Positions 44,440-53,859 of a DNA stretch of 64,000 nucleotides are shown piece after piece (position 1 is the stretch's first letter; every line of letters begins with the position of its first letter). The position numbers and the translations under genes are program-made. The notes below the pieces were generated by a model that was not told the origin of the DNA, ran no database searches, and saw nothing but the letters and a program-made list of their open reading frames with translations. The DNA comes from Megascapheus bottae (taxonomy: Eukaryota; Chordata; Mammalia; Rodentia; Geomyidae): NCBI GenBank assembly GCA_024803745.1, contig JANJXV010000017.1:1943001-2007000 (forward strand), read 5' to 3'.

Positions 44440-44685
44440 AGATAATATTTTCAGGTCATAGCCAGCCTAGGTTGCAGTACTTCCCATTTGTTCTAGGGAT
44501 GTGTGCTGCCCATTTGTTGCTGGGGATGATAATGCATGCCACCATGTTTATTTAGCCAATAGTTGAGATGCAGCTTTGTGGTTTTATGTAGTATGTCCAG
44601 GTTCATCTCAAGTCACTCACTACCTCTCATCTCGGCTTCCCAAGTAGCTAGGATTATTGGCTTGAGCCACTGTACCCAGCTTAAA
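44440..44685 (-). repeat. Old B1/7SL-like SINE, antisense
   Basis: Ends with GGCTTCCCAAGTAGCTAGG and TTGAGCCACTGTACCCAGC, the reverse of a B1-like 5' end. The inner part is too decayed to assign. Confidence 0.55.
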
Positions 44686-45310
44686 GACATTTTTGATGGT
44701 CACAAGTTGCAAGAGGACAGTGCATCTGGATTTAGTAGATAAAAAATTAAGATGTTATTAACTACAATATACAATAAAACTCCCTACAGCAAAGGGTTGC
44801 CTTGTAAAAAAAATCAATAGAGGCAAAGATGAGAACTCTGGTTTAAAATGTATCATAACTCTGCCTGCAGACAGATGTTTCTCCCATCAAGTTTGACATT
44901 GTCTGAAAGATGATTTGTTTATGATTCTCTTTACCTTATTGATGTTATATGAGCAACATTTATTGTATTACCAAATGTTTTCTATTAAAACAAATTCATA
45001 TCTCCGTATAATCTACCTCTACAATGCAGACAGGAAGAAAAACAAACAAAACCCTACACAGACAGCTACATATTTTACAAGAACAGAGAAGGATAGGGGT
45101 TGGTGCAGTTTTCAAACCTGACAATGGGGAAGATTAACAAAGCATAATAAATGAATCAGCTGTTTAGGATTCTCTACAAGCCAGCTCATTTTGCTGTTGT
45201 TAAATTTAAAAAACCCATGAGTTTTGACAAATAATCATGGGTGACAATATCTGAAAAACTTCTAATATGACTTGCCACCTGAAATTAAATTTTAGGATAG
45301 ATTTCATTCT
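44686..45310. other. Intronic sequence, nothing recognised
   Basis: AT-rich, with no recognised repeat or exon. Confidence 0.4.
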
Positions 45311-45751
45311 TCTGGGCACCACTGGCTCACCTTGGTAAGCCTAGCTACTCTGGAAGTTGAGATAGGAAGATTAGAGTTCAATGCCAGCCCAAGCAGAAAA
45401 ATCTGAGACTGGTATTTCCAGTTAACCAGCAAAAATCCTGGCGTGATTTGAGAGGTAGAGGACCAACCTTGAGCAAAAACGCCAAGAGTAAGGCAGGGAA
45501 TGTGGCCTAATGGTAGAGTGTTTGCCTAGCATGCAGGAAACCTGGGTTGATTCCTCAGTACCGCATAAACAAAAAAAGTTGAAAGTGGTGCTGTGGCTCA
45601 AGAAGTAGAACACTAGTCTTGAGAAAGTTCAATGACAGTGCTCAAGCCTGAGTTCAAGCCTCAGGATTGGCAAAAGGAAAAATAAAAAGCAAAGATTATA
45701 AGGCCCTGAGTTCAAGCCCCAGTATAATGCTACCATGCAAGTACATATGGG
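45311..45751 (+). repeat. B1-headed composite SINE interrupted by an IDL-Geo copy
   Basis: The outer head (GGGCACCACTGGCTCACC, GTTGAGATAGGAAGATTAG) reaches CCTTGAGCAAAAACGCC and stops at about 45490. It resumes at about 45691 with AAGGCCCTGAGTTCAAGCCC and ends in the CA repeat. Confidence 0.8.
45491..45690 (+). mobile_element. IDL-Geo SINE nested in an older SINE
   Basis: GCAGGGAATGTGGCCTAATG, GTTTGCCTAGCATGC, TGGGTTGATTCC, linker AAACAAAAAAAG, GTGGCTCAAGAAGTAGAAC and GAGTTCAAGCCTCAGGATTG. It lies in the same A-rich position of the host SINE as the nested copy at 37493. Confidence 0.87.
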
Positions 45752-45780
45752 TACACACACACACACACACACACACACAC
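45752..45780. repeat. (CA)n microsatellite near SINE tail
   Basis: About 14 CA units shortly after the end of the outer SINE. Confidence 0.92.
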
Positions 45781-45949
45781 TTCATTTACATTCTGATGAA
45801 AGGAAGAGATCTGGGATATCTGCTGTTACTCCTATCTTTGCTTCCTGATCACAGGTGGTGACCACAGAACTTCCATCTCACACCCTTACCCACCACTCTC
45901 ATGCTATTGGTGCCCATAAAAATAACACAAACATGTGAAGTTCTTCCTC

Positions 45950-46095
45950 ACTGGGCTCAAATCTATGCTGGAGCTGTGTGACCTTGACAAAGTCATTTAC
46001 CCTTTCTGTGTCTCCATTTTCTCAAATGCAAAATGAGAGAAATAGTGTCTTTCTCACTAGATTGGGTTCTAGGCAAGTGTATATGAACACACTGG
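45950..46095 (+). repeat. MIR element (ancient tRNA-derived SINE)
   Basis: GAGCTGTGTGACCTTGACAA, AGTCATTTACCC, TCTGTGTCTCCATTTTCTCA and AAATGCAAAATGAGAGAAAT match the conserved core and right part of MIR as I know it. It predates the rodent radiation. Confidence 0.85.
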
Positions 46096-46214
46096 CTGAA
46101 ATACAGCAGATTCAAGAGAGAACTCAAAGTATGGTAAAATAGGAAGTGGGTACTCAAAAGGGGTGGAGTCAATGGGAAAGGGGTCAACAGCTGAAGAGAA
46201 GAGGGCTGCATGCA

Positions 46215-46391
46215 GTCGAGAATCCAATGTATATCCTACAACATTAAGGAAATAAGAGGAAAAGAGCAGGGAAGGGAGGGATGGCTGAAAATGTTTAAAG
46301 AGGTGACATTGATCAAGATATGTTTAATTCATAAGCTTCTTTGTTTAATGGCAATTTCTTTGTACAACTACTTAAATAAAAGACAAAAAGG
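46215..46391 (+). repeat. Dispersed repeat R, best copy
   Basis: Purine-rich 5' part (GAAAAGAGCAGGGAAGGGAG), then GAGGTGACATTGATCAAGAT, ATTCATAAGC, GTTTAATGGCAATTTC, TTTGTACAACTACTTAAATA and an A-rich end. It has the layout of an L1 3' UTR or another retroposon 3' end. Name unknown. Confidence 0.6.
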
Positions 46392-47257
46392 AAAAAAAAA
46401 AGTCCAGTGCTTACCTCATTCTTTTCTAGTGCCTCACTGACCTTCACCTCTTACCAGGGCCTTCCCTCTCCACCCATTATGCCTTGGGTTTCTGGGCACC
46501 AGCCAAACATGTGGAGCTTCAAGAGGACCTTTGCCTGTGTCAGGCCTATTCAGAGCCCATTTCTGACTGTGCAATAGCTCCACAGCAAGATTTTCTCCTC
46601 TTAAAGCAGAGGACATACTCCCAGAGGAACTCCTCAGGACAAGTCCTCCAGCTCATAAACTGGATTTATACAATGTGACTTTGAACAGTAGAACAAAGTC
46701 TATCTTATCTGAAGGAAAATGTATTTTTTGCTAACATTTTTAAAATGCTTCCTTAGTAATTCAAAATAATTTTAGGGCTCCTCAGTGATAAAATTTCAAA
46801 TCTGTCTAGAAAGAAAGCACTTAGAAAGGAGGCAGAGGAGACACTTCAATAGAAACAAAAACGACAACAAAAAAAAACCCATGGCTGTTGGGACACATTA
46901 ACTTCTGAAGATCATTGACATGCCTTTGTTTGGTTTTGATTTTTTTTTCACAAATTAATCTATTTAGGTTTGTGCCAGGCATTTTGGAACCAATGTGGTG
47001 TTCAATAAAGGATGCTATTTGAAAATGGGTGGGAAAAAAGGGATGAGTGCTTCTTAAAAACAATGAATGAGTTACAATGTTTATTGCTACCTTGGTCACA
47101 GGGTTCACTTACTAGATAAATGAAAGGTTAAAGATAAGTGCCCCAGATTGTGTATTAAAGTCAGTGAATTGATTGATTCAATAACTCTGAGAAATCTTTC
47201 TCCCTTATCAGAATTTCTGGAATTTACATCCAAGACAGAATGCAAAAAGCCACCATA
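46392..47257. other. Intronic sequence, nothing recognised
   Basis: 46430-46680 is less AT-rich and has short open frames on both strands (46434-46616 minus, 46484-46678 plus), but none is recognisable. Confidence 0.4.
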
Positions 47258-47484
47258 GATTCTGGCTCTGGATCATGCCAGTGATCCTGCCTACTGAGGT
47301 GGCAGAGATTTGAGAATCAAAGTTTGACATCAGTCCAGGCAAGAAAGTTTGAGAGACTCCATTTAAGCAGCAAAACCTGAGTTATAAGTATGGTTCAAAG
47401 TGGTAGCCCACCAGTCTTGAGTGAAAAAGCCAAATGAGAGTGCTATGCCCTGAGTTCCTGAGTTCAAACGTCAGTACTGTCACA
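47258..47484 (+). repeat. B1-headed composite SINE, old
   Basis: GATTCTGGCTCTGGATCATG, GGCAGAGATTTGAGAATCA, GTATGGTTCAAAGTGGTAG and GAGTTCAAACGTCAGTAC. The tail becomes the GGAA repeat. Confidence 0.78.
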
Positions 47485-47580
47485 GGAAAGAAGGAGGGAA
47501 GGAAGGAAGGAAGGAAAGAAGGAAGGAAGGAAGGAAGGAAGGAAGGAAGGAAGGAAGGAAGGAAGGAAGGAAGGAAGGGA
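47485..47580. repeat. (GGAA)n microsatellite as SINE tail
   Basis: About 20 GGAA units with one AAAG interruption, starting right after the SINE end. Confidence 0.95.
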
Positions 47581-48537
47581 GATACATCATCTTTAGTTGT
47601 TAACTTTTTCAAATTGCTTTAGAAATGTCCCCTTCTGGAATTTGGTGCTTTCTTTCCCATTTATAAAGTACACATGTCACTTCCACACACACATATTTGC
47701 CTGTCTTCATCTCAAGTTTTTTTTTTAACTCTTCTGAGTTTTACTTGTTGTTATTTGTTTGTTTGTTTTGTCCAGTGAATGCATTAGGCCTGTTGGAAGG
47801 CACATTTATGATTTTGGACATCATGCAATTTGCTAAATGGTGTTCTGGCTATGGAAATGCTTGCAAAGAGCCCTAGGGAAAAAGGGAATTAAGTAAACAC
47901 GTATTGATCATGCCATACAGACTCTCTCTTATTTGATCAGCCAAGGGCGCTGTCTGCACTAGTCTATCTGATCTGTTATACTTAAAGCTGGAGACATTTT
48001 TCTGGCTCCCTGGTGGTTTTTAAAGGCTCTACAAGGAGAAAAATTGCTTTAAACAAAGTCTCATTTTAAAAGAAGTGTGAGTACAGGATGGAATTCAAAG
48101 AATGTAGAGAGAGAAGAGGTGAAAAGTGGCAGCAAACAGCTTTACAAAGTCCTGGGAATTTTAAAAGAATAAAGCATAACAGATAAAGACCATGTGACCC
48201 ATTGTGAGATACAATGACCCATGAAGCCATTTCAGCCAGCACCTACCGATCGCCACTGTGCTGGAAGGCTTGGAAAAAAAGAATTAAATGTGGTTATCCA
48301 AGGGGTGAAACAGAATGCATTGGGTCATGAAGTCAGTCCTAATTTGTTATTTGAGGAAAGAGGCTTTAGTGTTATGAAGATGTTAAATGTCAAAATGGAA
48401 TGGGATTATGCCATTAAATTCAAATACAAAGAGAAAGAACTCATTTTCTTTTGTAAATCTACATTTACAAAAATTATTTTAAATTAAATTGTACATTCAT
48501 TCATTCACTTATTCAGTCACATACTTATTATTTTGTG
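47581..48537. other. Repeat-poor intronic stretch
   Basis: No recognised repeat. 47770-48000 reads as unique sequence of moderate GC and may be conserved. This is a guess without alignment. Confidence 0.35.
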
Positions 48538-48770
48538 GTAGTACTGGGGCTTAAACTCAGGGCCTCATGGATCTCACATAACTAATTTGCTCAAGGGTAG
48601 GCCTCTGTCATTTGAGCTACAGCTTGGTTCTTTGCTGATTTAATTGGAGACAGGAGTCTCACAGACTTTCCTGCCTTGGCTGAGATTAAATCTCAATCCT
48701 CAGATCTTCAGATCTCAACCTCCTAAATAGCTAGGGTTACAGGCATGAGCCACCAGTGCCTAGCTCTAAA
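48538..48770 (-). repeat. B1-headed composite SINE, antisense
   Basis: GGGGCTTAAACTCAGGGCC, TTTGAGCTACAGCTTGG, TAATTGGAGACAGGAGTCTC, a duplicated CAGATCTTCAGATCTCA, and GGCATGAGCCACCAGTGCC. Confidence 0.85.
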
Positions 48771-48774
48771 TTCT

Positions 48775-49640
48775 GTATTAAAAATGCTAATACTATATTC
48801 ATTACGTTAAACTGAAGAAGAGAAGAAGTTTATTTCTAAAACTGTGGTAGTGGCCCTGAGCCTATAGCCTGTCATATTTGCTTTCTTCCTTCTCTACCAT
48901 TTCTAGGTTGCACTTGCAATGGACAGTTTTGTTACTCCTTTCTCTCCTCTTCACCATTCCAATGAATCTGTCAGTTGTCAAAAGAGAAGTAGGAGGGAAA
49001 AGGAGGCCAGAGAGGAAGTTTGAAGCCTGTGTAAACAGATGGTGTTGACCCTAGCGTAGGAAGAGGAAGGGAGGTCAGACATTTTGGTGTACTATGAGGT
49101 CAAGAATGAGGGAACAGATGAAGCCATGTTCTTCAGTGGGGAAGCTGAAAGACAGGACTGTGATGCCTAAGGCAATGGATTGCGAATGATGAGCAAGCAC
49201 AGTGGGAATCTAGGAAAAGAAAGAGCATGCAGCAAGCTGCACTTTGTTGGACTTCGAGAAACACCCTGTTAGAGGCCTTGGAAATATGAGCCAGGCACAG
49301 AAGGCAGAGGAAGTTGATATGTGAATGGCTAGTATCACTTACTGTTCCTCATTCTTGCTGTTTGGCACAACGTCCTAACCTTGCTAAATAAGTCTTTAGG
49401 TTTAAACTCAGTTCAGTCTCCTCTCTCACCTTTATGCCTTGAGGTCCAGTCTGTGTTATACTTGAGGGAAACTGAGGTAGTTGTGTAGAGTACTATGAAT
49501 GGCAAAACAGTCTTACAAATATTAGCATCATTTTTATTATTAATTGATTATGCAGTTGGTAATTTACAGAAAGCATTTTTTACATAAGCTCAAAGCCTTT
49601 TTAGACTCGATGACATAGAACCTTACTATTTTCTTATTGC
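48775..49640. other. Intronic sequence, nothing recognised
   Basis: Purine-rich in parts (48970-49100). No repeats or exons recognised. Confidence 0.4.
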
Positions 49641-49642
49641 AG

Positions 49643-49716
49643 TACTGAAGATTTAACTCAAGGTCTTGTGCTTGCTAAGCAAGTACTCTACAGCTTAAGC
49701 TGAATCCCCAATCCTT
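49643..49716 (-). repeat. ID-type SINE, antisense, ancestral form without the Geo arm
   Basis: CTCAAGGTCTTGTGCTTGC, TAAGCAAGTACTCTACAGC and TGAATCCCCAATCC are the reverse of the classic rodent ID element (5' GGGGATT.., A box, B box). Unlike the other ID-like copies here, it carries CTTGCTAAGCAAG as in standard ID and has no right arm. Confidence 0.75.
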
Positions 49717-49958
49717 TGGTTACTTTACAGATAGTAATATTAACTGGCATTAACATTACTTTGTGCAACTTTGGACTATGGGGCTTCTACCTCTGTCTCT
49801 GGAGTAGCTGAAACCATAAGCATAGCTGACAAAACCCAGATTGTTTTGAGATAGAGTTACTTAACTTTTTCCTGCACTGATCAAAAATCAAAGTCCACCC
49901 ATCTGGACCCCCAACTAGCTGAAATTACTGGTATGTGATACAACATTGGTCCCAGGAT

Positions 49959-49993
49959 ATTATTACTATTACTATTATTATTATTATTATTAT
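49959..49993. repeat. (TTA)n microsatellite
   Basis: TTA units with early ACT interruptions. Confidence 0.9.
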
Positions 49994-50228
49994 CTTAATA
50001 ATGAGATTATTGAATCTCAGGGTGATTAAATTACTGTCCAAAGATAATATATGCAACAAAAGGTACAGCAATAACTCATAACTGAGTTTAGGCAGTATAA
50101 TTCTAGAACTTTGAATATCCTCAGATAAAAAAAAAATTGAGCAGAGAATCACAATAACTCAATAGTTGTATACATGACCATATAAAATGAGGCTTATTGA
50201 AATGGACTCCAAGATATGGAATCAAGAG

Positions 50229-50229
<1 letters not shown>

Positions 50230-50277
<48 letters not shown>
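50230..50277. repeat. (GT)n microsatellite in L1 3' UTR
   Basis: About 24 pure GT units. Confidence 0.95.
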
Positions 50278-50278
<1 letters not shown>

Positions 50279-50519
50279 TGTTTTCAGTTATTTCTTTCCT
50301 TTGGTTTATTGCCTGTCATCAGTTTTTAATTTTGGTACCCTTTGTCCTGTGTATGAATTTATCTGATTTAGGGAAGGGAGGGGAATCACAGAAACAATGG
50401 GACAAAAGAGAACCAATGCCCCAGCAATACTCACAAGACACTAAATGGAAATGAACAGCTTGTTGCAAGAAGAAAGGGGGAGGGCAGGGGGGAAGGGGAG
50501 TCATAGAAAACAGGTGTGG

Positions 50520-50932
50520 GTGCCAGGTGTGGGTGGCCAAGATCGGCAATCCTAGTTACTCAGGAGGTTAAGTTCAGAAGAGATCGCGGTTCAAAGACAG
50601 ACAGAACAGAAAAGTCCGCAAGACTATTTTTTCACTAGTCCTGAGGCTTGAACTCAGAGCCTGAGCACTTTCCTAGGGCTTTCTCAAGTCCAAGCTTAAC
50701 CCCTTGAGCCACAGCACCACTTTCAGCTTTTTCTGTGTATGTGGTACCCAGGACTCAAACCCAGGTCTTTATGCATGCTAGGCAAGCAGTCTATCACTCA
50801 GCCAAACTCCCAGCCCTTCCCAAGACTCTTATTCCAAGAAACTACTTTTAAAAGTCACATTAGCCTTGAGCGCAGAGAGGGACAGAGTTCCCTGAGTTCA
50901 AGCCCAAAACCATCCAAAAAAAGAGAAATGAA
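50520..50932 (+). repeat. B1-headed composite SINE interrupted by an IDL-Geo copy
   Basis: The outer part before the break is GCCAGGTGTGGGTGGCC to AAAGTCCGCAAGACT. After it come CAAGACTCTTATTCC, TTAGCCTTGAGCGCAG, GAGTTCAAGCCCAAAAC and an A-rich tail. Confidence 0.8.
50619..50830 (-). mobile_element. IDL-Geo SINE, antisense, nested, with TSD
   Basis: Core 50629-50820: ACTAGTCCTGAGGCTTGAAC, CTAGGGCTTTCTCAAGTCC, TTTCTGTGTATGTGGTACCC and GCTAGGCAAGCAGTCTATC. Target repeat CAAGACTATT (50619-50628) and CAAGACTCTT (50821-50830). Confidence 0.9.
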
Positions 50933-51527
50933 AAGAAAGAAATTAATGATCTTATTAACTATAACCCTTCCATACATCACCTTCAATATAAAAAAGAAAC
51001 ATTAAAAAATTGAAAATAATAAGTAAAAACTAATCTTGACATCTATATTATGCATGCCTTCACTCTGGACATGTCAAATTTGGTGGTGTCTTTTATTATT
51101 TTAATCTTGACATAAAATGATGTGACTGATTATGAGGAAGGTCCTTTAGTGTGCAGAGAAGCAGGGAACATTTGGCAATATCTGAAAATATATTTGATCA
51201 TTTCACTTAAGGTCTGACTAGAGTGTAGTGGGCCAACGTTAAGAATGCTGTCCCACATTCCTACAGTGGTTATGTCTGTATCCCGAGAAGGTCTACATTT
51301 TCCTGTGCATATTCCCTGTGTTTGATACCCTGGCTTAGAGTAATTTAAAGAATCAGAGAGAAGAGAGAGTGATGGCCCAGTCTTACAAACAAGAAGCAAT
51401 AAGGATATGGAAGCAGTTTTAGAATTAGGGAAGGCATATGAGGTGGACTCTAGTTTACTCATTTGTTCTGTCATTTGTAGAATCTGTAGAATATTCCTTT
51501 CCTTCTTTTACTCTTTCATTTTGGTTT

Positions 51528-51590
51528 TCCTTCCTTTCTTCCTTCCTTCCTTTCCCTTCTCCTTTCCCACTTCCCTTTCTTTCTTTCATC
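51528..51590. repeat. (CCTT)n-type pyrimidine tract
   Basis: Interrupted CCTT/CTTT units at the tail side of the antisense SINE that follows. Confidence 0.85.
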
Positions 51591-51616
51591 TGTCTTTGAT
51601 TTCTTTACCTTTTTTG

Positions 51617-51830
51617 GGTGAGGTGGGGCTTGAACTCAGGCGTTCAAGCTCTGACTTGGCTTTTCTGTTCCAGAGTGACATTCTGACATTTGAGCCACAA
51701 CTCCACTTTTGGCATGTTGTTGGTTGATGGAAAGTCTATCAGATTGGTCTCACTGGGCTGGCTTCAAACTGTGATCCTCAGATCTCAGCCTTCTAAGTAG
51801 TTAAGATTATGGCATGAGCCACTAGCACTG
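51617..51830 (-). repeat. B1-headed composite SINE, antisense
   Basis: GGGGCTTGAACTCAGGCG, TTTGAGCCACAACTCCAC, GTGATCCTCAGATCTCAGCC and GGCATGAGCCACTAGCAC. Confidence 0.83.
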
Positions 51831-51934
51831 AAAGAATGATTTCTTCAAGTCAGAAATTGAACCTGAACTGCAGCAATCAGGAAATTAGAATTAGATTCGT
51901 TTTCTCTCTCTCTTCTCCATCTCTCTCATGTATT

Positions 51935-52085
51935 TATGTTCATTATCTTTAAGTAGTCATATAAAGTGGTTTCAATTCAACATGTCAATTTATGACTACA
52001 TTGCATCTTCATCAGTGTCACTCCTTCCATCTTTCTCTCAACCCCATCTATCCAAATCCCACTCCACCTCTCAAAAGGACAGAGC
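51935..52085 (-). repeat. Dispersed repeat R, antisense
   Basis: The reverse complement reads GGAGTGACACTGATGAAGAT, ATGTTGAATTGAAACCACTT and TGACTACTTAAAGATAATGA, matching the copies at 119 and 46215. Confidence 0.6.
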
Positions 52086-52327
52086 TATTAGAGGCAAAGC
52101 TAGGGAGAGTTTGTACATTACGACGACTAAACTATTTTATTTTGTTAGGAAGGCAGATAATATGTTCTTGCTCAAGTGTTAGGATAGTCCGGATTGTCTA
52201 GGACAAGTTCAAAACTAATACGATTTGGCCAGAAGCACTTCATAACTTCTTTTGTCCCATTCATGGCTGACTTATGATGGTTCAAAAGTAGATCCAAAAT
52301 GATGTTCTTAGAGGCATAATAAGGCAT

Positions 52328-52330
<3 letters not shown>

Positions 52331-52385
<55 letters not shown>
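52331..52385. repeat. (TG)n microsatellite upstream of the RBMS3 exon
   Basis: 55 bp, about 27 pure TG units in the sense orientation of the host gene, ending 105 bp before the 3' splice site. In pre-mRNA this is a UG repeat, the type of sequence bound by TDP-43 and CELF proteins. Confidence 0.97.
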
Positions 52386-52388
<3 letters not shown>

Positions 52389-52465
52389 GGGAGGGGAAAG
52401 AGAGAGGCTTGTTTGCTTTCAAGTTACACTGCTGGACTGGGAACAGGTGTGCTTGCTTGTTTTTC

Positions 52466-52493
52466 CAGTAACAGCTCTTTCTGTTTGCAGCAG
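52466..52493 (+). promoter_or_regulatory. RBMS3: 3' splice site with NAGNAG acceptor
   Basis: Pyrimidine-rich CTCTTTCTGTTTGCAGCAG. A TAAC at 52469-52472 gives a candidate branch-point A about 20 nt before the junction. The main junction is after the first CAG (52490). The second CAG (52493) could also serve, which would drop one glutamine codon. Confidence 0.85.
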
Positions 52494-52663
52494 TCCTATG
52501 CACCAGCTCCCCACCCCATGGCTCCTCCCAGCCCCAGCACAAACAGCAGCAGCAACAACAGCAGCAGCAACAGCAGCGGGGAACAGTTGAGTAAAACCAA
52601 CCTGTACATTCGAGGCCTTCCACCAGGGACTACTGACCAGGACCTCATCAAACTGTGCCAACC
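52491..52663 (+). CDS. RBMS3: RBMS3 internal coding exon (linker and start of RRM1)
   Basis: RBMS3 is an RNA-binding protein of the c-myc single-strand-binding (MSSP) family with two RRM domains, known to bind A/U-rich RNA in the cytoplasm. This exon is 173 nt: it starts in phase 0 and ends after two bases of a proline codon. It encodes about 57 residues: a proline-rich part ([10 protein letters not shown], residues 8-16), a serine/asparagine run (17-29), and the start of RRM1 with the RNP2 motif LYIRGL (residues 38-43) and [12 protein letters not shown] of the first helix. From memory of the family, GTTDQDLI and the [10 protein letters not shown] start fit RBMS3 better than RBMS1 or RBMS2. 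The Ser/Asn run contains AGC and AAC repeats that may vary in length. The reading frame stays open upstream into the intron, but the splice site sets the start. Partial gene: all other exons lie outside. Confidence 0.95.
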
Positions 52664-52671
52664 GTAAGTGT
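52664..52671 (+). promoter_or_regulatory. RBMS3: 5' splice site
   Basis: GTAAGTGT directly after the CAACC exon end. The intron side matches U1 well, and the exon side (CC instead of AG) does not. Confidence 0.9.
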
Positions 52672-53610
52672 CTCCAGGTGCTCTGGGTCATTTCTCATTT
52701 GCACGGTGCCAGTGTGGGCAGCAGGCCACCAGTTCTGGAGTCTCAGGGGGAGGATTTGATGTGTAACCCCCATTGACTTCAGAGAAGTGGGATTCATTGC
52801 ATTAGAGCAGAAATGAAGGCTTTGCAGACAGTTGTAGAGTGGCTGATGAGTTCATGCGTGTTAAAGTCTCAACCATGTGGCTGATGCAGACAAAGGTGAG
52901 ACTTTGCTTTCCTCGACTTACATTAGTGAAAGTTGACTGCAGGGTAATGATTTCTGTGTTTCGAGCTTTTCTGGTCAGTGTTCTGTGAGTGCAGATTCAA
53001 CCAAAACCACATAACATTATTAATTCAGCCCTCCAGACTCTTTAAGACATCTACGACCAAGTCTACTAAGCTGTCTCCCACCAAAACCAAGAACAGGAGT
53101 TTTATATTTCCTAGGAAATGTGGAAATAATTAACTTCTCTTCCAAAATGTTTTATCCATCTGTTGTTTTCTACTAGCACTTATGTTATTTGCTGTGCAAA
53201 TATATTAACATATTTGCATTTATCCTCCAAATAAAATTAATATGGAATAATGAATTAAGAATCATAGACTCATCTTTTTTTTAGAGTGTCCTGATTTCTT
53301 TTCTTTCAACATACCGTCATTACAGATATTTGTCATTTGTCCCTTAGCTGAGTATTTTTTAATTTAGAGAAGCAACTGTTCAATTGTTCCTTTTTGCTTT
53401 TGTAATGTCGTTATAAGAAAGGTAATAAATATTAATTTTGTAAAATTTCCAACCTCTAAAATACGAGAAGAGGAAAACACAGTTGATGATATTTATTTGT
53501 TTCCATTTTTGATTGTAGCAATAGGAGTTCATAGCAAAACACCTGATTAGCAGAGAAACAGAGGCACAAATATAATACTCAGTTGACAATGTTGTGGATG
53601 TACCTAAGTT
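52672..53610. other. Repeat-free intron start after the exon
   Basis: No SINE or L1 in the first 0.94 kb of the intron. The part near the exon (52680-52990) is richer in GC than the rest. Nothing specific recognised. Confidence 0.4.
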
Positions 53611-53824
53611 AAGAAACCTTGTTGCCGCTGGGAGTGTGGCCTAGTGGTAGCGTGCTCATCTAGCATGCTCGAAGCCCCTGGGTTCGATTCCTGGGAATCA
53701 CATACACAGAAAAAGCTGGAAGTGGTGTTAGGGCTGTCAGAGTGCTCAAGCCTTGAGCAAAAAAAGTGTCCAAGGACTATGCCCTGGTGCTGAGTTCAAG
53801 CTCCAGGACTAATAATAATAATAA

Positions 53825-53859
<35 letters not shown>

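Larger units (their letters stand above)
50145..51020 (+). mobile_element. Old L1 3' UTR carrying two nested SINEs
   Basis: GACCATATAAAATGAGGC and GGACTCCAAGATATGGAA match the start of the L1 3' UTR at 62757-62800. A GGGAAGGGAGGGG stretch follows. After the SINE block the end ACTATAACCCTTCCATACAT, then AATATAAAAAAG, resembles the endings at 33765 and 62022. The unity of the parts is inferred from order and orientation. Confidence 0.6.
1..52490 (+). other. RBMS3: Upstream intron of the RBMS3-like gene (3' part)
   Basis: Everything 5' of the exon at 52491 lacks recognisable functional exons and is dense in SINEs, L1 fragments and microsatellites. The exon has a proper 3' splice site, so this stretch is inferred to be the distal end of the preceding intron. 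An intron longer than 52 kb is expected for RBMS3, whose human locus is known to be very large. The only gene-derived sequence inside is a dead CCNB1 retrocopy in antisense. An unrecognised alternative exon or a non-coding RNA cannot be excluded without transcript data. Confidence 0.75.

Noticed and set aside
47940..47965. CTCF-like site (CCAAGGGCGCTGTCTG)
   Set aside because: By eye it matches only about 9 of 12 core positions, too weak to report without a matrix score and conservation.
51130..51474. 114-codon minus-strand open frame
   Set aside because: No recognised domain or context. Likely chance in a long intron.
52330..52667. Open frames running from the TG repeat through the RBMS3 exon
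   Set aside because: The Cys-Val stretch is a translation of the microsatellite. The 3' splice site at 52490 sets the exon start, so the upstream part is intron.
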